From contig WPIO01000183.1 of assembly GCA_009760855.2 (NCBI GenBank), positions 62,001 through 126,000 of the forward strand: DNA of 64,000 nucleotides. The letters run 5' to 3'. The first letter of the stretch is position 1, and the number at the start of each line of letters is the position of its first letter. Below are positions 62,854-64,000 of the stretch, piece after piece. Both the position numbers and the translations under genes were made by a program. This DNA is from Cristatella mucedo. Its lineage: Eukaryota; Bryozoa; Phylactolaemata; Cristatellidae. Below the pieces are notes generated by a model. That model was not told the DNA's origin, did not search any database, and saw only the letters and a program-made list of their open reading frames with translations.

Positions 62854-64000
62854 GAAGTCATCGGGCTCGAAATAATCGGGTACGAATAAATCAGACAAAG
62901 TAACTGCAAATGTAATAATTTGGTCCGTGGTAATCAGGTACGTAATAATCAGATACGAAATACTTAGAGGTAAGACTCGGGCACGTACTAATCGGGCTCG
63001 TATCGTTTGAGCGCATAATAATGGGTGACATAATAATTGAAGACGAAATAATCGGTGACGAAAAAATCAGGGAAATACAAATAGGCCTAATAATAATAGG
63101 GCAGATAATAATCAGTGACGTGATGATCGGATATGTAATAATCAGGCACCTAATAATCTCGGACATAATAATCGGGGACGTAGTAATCGGGCTTGTATTG
63201 ATCGGGCACATAATAATCGGGCACTTGATAATCGGGAACGTAATAATCGAATACGTAATAATCGGGGACGTAATAGTCTAGGACGTAATAAACAGGGAAG
63301 TAATCATCGGGTACGTGTAAATCGGGCTTGTAATAATCGGGTCTGTTACTATCGTGTACGTAACAATTGGGTACGTAACAATGCATGCGGTTAGAAGGTA
63401 GTACAAGTAAGATAATAAAAATTTATTAAGACTACGTATACACCTAAATAAGATTTGTTTCACAAAGAAAAGACGCCTGAATGGTTTTAACGAGATAGAT
63501 AACTTAATCGGAAAGCTGGCGTTTATAAGAATGTTCTAGCTGCATCACAATGCATTTCATTAGACTATTTACAACACTAAAGGATACATATTTCCAGAAG
63601 AAATGACGCGTAAATGGTTATAGCAGGGAAATAGCTTACTCGGAATGCCTGTGCTTGGTTGGAACAAGTAGTGAGAAATATATATGCATTCATTGAGAAT
63701 ATTTTTAATACTAAAGGAGCTATATTTCCATAAAAGCGGACGCGTAAATGGTTATAGCTTAGAAGAATACTTACTCGAAACGCCGGTGGCTTGAAGGATC
63801 GAGGAGTTGGGTAATGCAGTACCTATTAAGACTAATTGTAACAATAAAGAACATACTTTGGCGAAAGAAAAGACGCGTAAATGGTTTTAGGAGAGGATTT
63901 ACTCGGGACTCCCGCGTTTAGAAGGTACTACCAGAAATTAAATAAATTGTCAAATGAGACTGTTTATAGGGTAAACGTTCCCAAGACGCGCGCGTTGATG
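62854..64000 (+). repeat. Partial unit U31, cut by the window end
   Basis: Minisatellite 62854-63379 (about 526 bp), M1 from 63380, M2 from about 63472, then M3, M4, M5, ending at the head of M6 (gcgcgttgatg). Nothing shows that the array stops here. Confidence 0.85.

Larger units (their letters stand above)
1..64000. repeat. Nested satellite array filling the whole window
   Basis: Seen directly: the landmark gacgtcatcggg (or a one- or two-base variant) recurs 31 times, mostly 1.8-2.0 kb apart and always on the + strand. Each time it is followed by a 15-bp minisatellite, then by about ten related monomers of about 132 bp, then by a conserved non-monomeric segment. No stretch of the window lies outside this pattern, and neither array edge is reached. 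Higher-order repeats of this kind are typical of centromeric and other heterochromatic satellites; assigning this array to such a site is inference. The family is not one I recognise. Confidence 0.96.

Noticed and set aside
1-64000. Transposon or retroelement origin of the 2-kb unit
   Set aside because: No transposase, reverse transcriptase or integrase motif appears in any translated frame I read, and there are no terminal repeats or target-site duplications at unit borders.
1-64000. Centromere protein B box (ttcgnnnnanncggg) in the monomers
   Set aside because: By eye neither strand of the monomers or minisatellite gives a full match; a computed search would settle it.

Overview
The whole window is satellite DNA. 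I find no protein-coding gene, tRNA, rRNA, CRISPR array, transposon or other single-copy sequence in 64 kb. The array runs off both ends: base 1 lies inside one monomer and base 64000 inside another. Every copy is in the same head-to-tail orientation. I take it to be eukaryotic heterochromatin, such as a centromeric, pericentromeric or knob-like block. That follows from the alpha-satellite-like design, in which diverged monomers are locked into a higher-order repeat. CpG is abundant in almost every unit, which suggests a lineage or locus with little CpG methylation, for example many invertebrates or fungi. I do not recognise the satellite family and cannot name the organism.

The basic higher-order unit is about 2.0 kb and has three parts. 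(1) A minisatellite block has a 15-bp period (core aataatcggg + 5 variable bases ending in acgt) and is usually about 465, 585 or 600 bp long. (2) About 1,270 bp holds ten monomers, M1 to M10, of about 132 bp each. M1 is truncated to about 92 bp and M5 is always short, about 112 bp. (3) A segment J of about 152 bp starts like a monomer but then does not resemble one; it leads into the next minisatellite. I count 30 complete units (U1-U30) plus a partial unit at each end (U0, U31). Unit starts are placed at the gacgtcatcggg landmark that ends J. All coordinates were counted by hand and are good to about 3 bp.

Layout: U1-U3 (about 0.96-10.1 kb) have swollen minisatellite blocks of 1.4, 1.55 and 1.9 kb, made by amplification of a roughly 260-bp supra-repeat marked by aggcctcat. 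U4-U12 (10.1-26.8 kb) are near the basic form, except for U7 (shortened minisatellite) and U10 (only 937 bp, with nine monomers lost). U13 (26.8-29.5 kb) has an extra run of monomers. From 28.73 to 44.15 kb a four-unit block of 7.7 kb occurs twice in tandem. From 42.41 to 54.27 kb a three-unit block of about 5.9 kb occurs twice. From 52.31 to 58.34 kb a single unit occurs three times almost unchanged. U28-U31 return to independent copies.

Many long open reading frames exist, up to 341 codons, but they arise from the 15-bp period. Five of the six frames of the minisatellite lack stop codons, so open frames overlap on both strands. I annotate none as a gene. Units do not work together as genes; what they share is evolution by unequal exchange, visible at four scales: 15 bp, about 132 bp, about 260 bp and 2-8 kb.
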